From Butyricicoccus porcorum (GTDB lineage Bacteria > Bacillota > Clostridia > Oscillospirales > Butyricicoccaceae), in NCBI RefSeq assembly GCF_002157465.1, contig NZ_NHOC01000010.1, positions 62,001-126,000 on the forward strand: a stretch of 64,000 nucleotides of DNA, given 5' to 3'. Positions 60,949 to 64,000 of this stretch are shown in pieces (within the stretch, counting starts at the first letter, position 1; every line of letters starts with the position of its first letter). A program made the translations under genes and the position numbers. The notes beneath the pieces are model-generated. The model saw only the letters and a list, made by a program, of their open reading frames with translations. It did not search any database and was not told where the DNA came from.

Positions 60949-61425
60949 CTATTTGTTGTCCGTATCTGGAGTATTGCGGTACACCTGTGCACGCGAATGG
61001 AAGCCGCTCTGGATGATAACTTCGTCCAGATTATCTGCTGTGACCGCGGTCGGCTCAAGCATGCAGCACGGAACGAAGATACTTCCATTGTATACGGTGT
61101 CCTCTGTTTGCGGTGTCTCTCCCCGGCTCAACTGCACCGCATATTCCGCCGCCAGACTTGCCAGTTCGATAAATGGCTTATAGACGGTCATCGTCTGGGT
61201 TCCCTCTGCAATCCGCTGGCATGCTGACAGCTCTGCATCCTGTCCTACCAGCACCACCTGTCCTGCTTTCTGGTATTCCGACAGCGCCTGGAACGCCTGA
61301 CCGGCCAGATCGTCGTTGCCGCACATGACGCCGTCAATTTTATTGCCTTTCTGCAATTCCTCGCTGACGATGTCATAGGCATATTCCGCAGCAGACAGAG
61401 CAGCAGACTTGCCGCCAGTATTTTT
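60949..61425 (-). pseudogene. Fragment of a XylF/ChvE-like sugar-binding protein
   Basis: Only the C-terminal ~155 residues remain, from about EGNTGGKSAALSAAEYAYDI, through KIDGVMCGNDDLAGQA and VGQDAELSACQRI, to the end at 60949. The N-terminal two thirds with signal peptide is missing. The frame directly follows the response-regulator stop (61426-61428), in the same reading frame, so the border looks like a deletion join. Not functional as a transporter protein on its own. Confidence 0.75.
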
Positions 61426-62998
61426 TCATTCCATATTGCTCCCATTATCTCGATATTCCCTCGGTGTGACGTCCTCATATTTCTTAAAGGCCCGGCTAAA
61501 ATACTTCAGATCCTGATACCCCACATCACAGCCAATCTTGCGAATACTCTCCTGTGTCTCCCGCAGCATCTGCTTTGCTTTCTCCATACGGAGCCGCGTC
61601 AGATATTCCAAAAATGTCATGCCCAGCTTTTCCTTAAACAGTTTGCTGATGTATGGCGGGCTGACATGGATGATCTCAGACACTCGGTTGAGTGTGAGCT
61701 CCTCCGTATAATGCTGCTGAATATACTGCTCCGCCCGTTTTACCATGTCAATCGTCTGGTGTTCCTTTGTCAGATGTATACTTTCCAGCGCATTGCGGAT
61801 TCTATCCTGAAACCATTTCTTCAGCTCCTTCATCTCGCTGGTTTTATTGATCTGTTCCAGATAGCCATGCCGTTCCAGAAAGCGGTATTCTCGGCCGCCC
61901 GTGTGGAACGCACGATTCTCACACTGCAGCACCAGTTCCAGTGTTTTCAGCTTGATATCCGTCACATTTTCTCCATGGATCATCAGCATCCAGTCAAAAA
62001 ATTGTTCTGCGGTCTGAACTGCATTTTCGTCCCCGCACCTGACTTCTTCATATAGCTGATATTCCAGATCAACCGGATACCCTTTCTCTCAGCTTTTTTG
62101 CAGCGGCAGATCATTGAAATGACACACCTCACCTTTGTTCTGCCGGAGTGCATTGATTGCCTGCTTATGTGACCGTGCCAGCTCTTTGACCGGAACAACT
62201 GAGCCGATTCCAATCTGGAACTGCTGTCCGACGGCTGTAGTCAGCCTTCGGTTCAACTCCTTTGCCTGCTCCATCATATGCAGGCGTGTTGTATATTCGT
62301 CCTCCTGCGTGTCGCACATCACCACGCACAACACTTTATCCCCCATCAAAGGGCCGCAGATAGCGGAGAAAATCTCATGCGTCAATTCGCGTATTCTCTC
62401 ATACATGCGGTTCAGATTGAGGTTCCACTGGATACTGTCCGCATCCTTCTTCGGGGGCTGTGCCGCCAGCACCAGAAAACAGCCATATTTCTGATGAATC
62501 CCCAGCAGTTCCCGATACTGTTCCATCAGTCCCGCTGTATCCTGCCCCATGATGACGGAATAGATAAAGCCATGCTCCAGCATCGGCAGTGCGGTTTCCA
62601 ACTTTTCGCGCAGTTGCAGATCATTGCTGCGGCTCTTCCGTGACATCTTCCAGCGTCTTGAGCAAAAGATCCTTTTTTACCGGTTTGGTCAGATATTCCT
62701 GCACGCCGAGCTTGATTGATTTTTGTGCATAGTCAAAGTTATCATACGCGGACAGGACGATAAACTGCATATCCGGGTGATTGGGTAAGATTTCCTGCAT
62801 TGCATAAATCCCGTTAATACCCGGCATCTGAATATCCATGATCGCAATATCCGGCCGGAAGCTGTCCGCCAGTTCAATCGCAGCCCGTCCGCTCCGTGCC
62901 GTCTGTATTTCGCACTGGCTGCCGAATTTTCGTTCTATCATATATTTCAGTGCAGTCAGTTCCAACCCTTCATCATCTGCCAGCATGATCCGATACAT
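61426..62998 (-). pseudogene. YesN-type AraC response regulator, broken by a frameshift and an in-frame stop
   Basis: Reading leftward from ATG 62998 (GGGAGG upstream): receiver domain (ADDEGLELT, phospho-acceptor region MDIQMPG, KPV), a frame change near 62630-62640 (the receiver frame ends EEPQQ-stop, while the next part, SNDLQLREKLETALPM, is in another frame), the middle region to 62092, a TGA at 62089-62091, and an AraC-type DNA-binding domain (SEIIHVSPPYISKLFKE...VTPREYRDN) to 61426. One extra C and one TGA separate it from an intact ~520-residue regulator. The histidine kinase gene precedes it with overlap. Confidence 0.72.
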
Positions 62999-64000
62999 CC
63001 TGTACCTCCCTCGGAATCCTGATTTGAATCCGTGTTCCCTTATTTTTTCCCTCACTGTAAATCATGACCGCATCTTCCGTCCCATAATACAGGCGCAAGC
63101 GATTGATTACATTGTGCAAACCAATTCCCCTTTCACCGACCGGATGGAACTGTTCTGTTTCCTGCATCAGGCGTTCGATCTTTTCTGCGGACATTCCGAC
63201 GCCGTTGTCTTCCACCTCGACAATGATTCGATCCTCCTCTTCTCTGACAGAAAGTCGCAGCCGCTTATATCCTTCCAGCCCGCGTATGCCATGTTCGATT
63301 GCATTCTCCATCAGCGGCTGCAAACACCATGCCCGGAATGCGGACGCGCGGCAGGCGCTCCGGATAGCAGGACTGGTAATCAATCTCGCCGGCATATCGC
63401 GTATTCATAATATAGATATAGCTTTCCGCCTGTGTGATTTCCTCTTCCAGCCAGGTCTCTTTGCCGTTGTTTTTGGTGTTGTATCGGAAGAAATCTGTGA
63501 CATTTTCCAAAAATGCATACGTCCGGTCTGCATCCTCCATCATGGCAAGCTGTGCGCCTGCGTTCATGGTATTGTAGAGGAAATGCGGATTGATGCGTGC
63601 CTGTAACGCACCCATCTGTGCATCCTTCAGATGCACTTCCATCAACAGATTTTCCTCCTTCAGCCGGCTTTCCGCCTCCATTTGCTGCCGAAGCAGGACA
63701 ATGTATTTCTGCAAGCTCTGCACCATTCGATTGAATGCATCGCTCACAATGCCTACCTCATCATGACTCTGTACCGTGAGCGGCGGCAGGTCAAGTTCTC
63801 CCTTACCAACCTGTTCTGCATGCCCCGCCAGCGCATCCAGCGGCTGTGTAAAGTGATCGAGGCAACACAGCAGCGCCAACAGGTTGAAAAGCAGCACCAT
63901 CAGACTTTCACAAATGCTCAGCACCAAAATGCGCTGATGAGACTGTGAAAGCATCTGATACTGTTCTGTTCTTCTGGAAAACAGCTCTGTACTCAGGCTT
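62973..64000 (-). pseudogene. YesM-type sensor histidine kinase, frameshifted (5' end outside window)
   Basis: Open beyond the window edge (the codons upstream of ATG 63954 remain coding). Visible: one TM segment (ICESLMVLLFNLLALLCCL), HAMP domain (QPLDALAGHAEQVGKGELDL), His_kinase domain with RINPHFLYNTMNA (phospho-His), and an HATPase domain with ENAIEHG and DNGVGM. Between RIPGMV and LQPLMENAIEHG the frame shifts because of an extra T in GTGTTTGCAG (63322-63324). Pairs with the AraC response regulator and probably senses a sugar-related signal. Confidence 0.75.

Noticed and set aside
62089-62091. In-frame TGA in the response regulator as a selenocysteine codon
   Set aside because: No Sec insertion element seen, no Cys-replacing context in this family, and an independent frameshift lies in the same gene.
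1-64000. CRISPR array, prophage, integrase, conjugation or complete insertion sequence
   Set aside because: No regularly spaced repeats, capsid/portal/terminase, recombinase or transposase genes were seen.

Overview
The window looks like chromosome of an anaerobic, low-to-mid-GC Firmicute of the class Clostridia, most likely a gut Oscillospiraceae/Butyricicoccaceae-type organism (inference). The signs are strong AGGAGG-type ribosome-binding sites, TTGACA/TATAAT promoters, T-box and other RNA regulators, flavin-dependent thymidylate synthase (ThyX), the dxs-tlyA-nadK-argR-recN block, RNase M5, and lipoprotein-type ABC binding proteins. No prophage, CRISPR array, rRNA operon or complete insertion sequence was seen.

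Layout. 0-6 kb: the end of a DnaQ-like exonuclease gene, a tRNA-Leu(CAA), a 42-residue membrane protein with a hairpin-containing leader, a cation-diffusion exporter behind a probable Ni/Co riboswitch, a GNAT enzyme with an autoregulated TetR repressor, and an AGCS amino-acid:sodium symporter. 5.9-12 kb: a promoter, a ~250-nt multi-hairpin RNA domain closed by a long-range stem, a second structured leader with terminator, then a five-gene polyamine operon (arginine decarboxylase, SpeE-like enzyme, agmatinase, carboxyspermidine dehydrogenase and decarboxylase). 12-20.4 kb: an inositol/sugar ABC transporter with IolG-type dehydrogenase and hydroxypyruvate-isomerase-like enzyme, plus two LacI-family repressor genes sharing one operator motif; the second repressor has a frameshift in its DNA-binding domain. 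20.6-45.3 kb: dense leftward housekeeping genes (rnmV, holA, comEC, HIT protein, alaS with T-box, U32 protein, mltG, CPBP protease, 5-FTHF cycloligase, DJ-1, tmk-thyX, tagA-type glycosyltransferase, tyrS, recN, argR, nadK, tlyA, dxs).

45.5-51.3 kb is a rightward five-gene locus under a cobalamin riboswitch: a lipid-anchored CbiK-type chelatase, a tandem-domain lipoprotein, a binding protein, a FecCD-type permease and an ATPase with an extra C-terminal domain. I read it as a surface corrinoid/tetrapyrrole capture and import system, and it is the best candidate here for poorly described biology.

51.4-64 kb holds purine/pyrimidine salvage (guaD, udp) followed by a sugar-utilisation region with many lesions: an hppA remnant lacking its middle, a galM lacking the segment with its conserved Asp, a permease fused in frame to a fucose-isomerase-type enzyme, a binding-protein fragment abutting a response regulator, and point frameshifts or a stop in the two-component system. 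Apart from lacI-2, such lesions were not seen in the housekeeping genes, which suggests decay or rearrangement of an accessory locus, though assembly error must be excluded.
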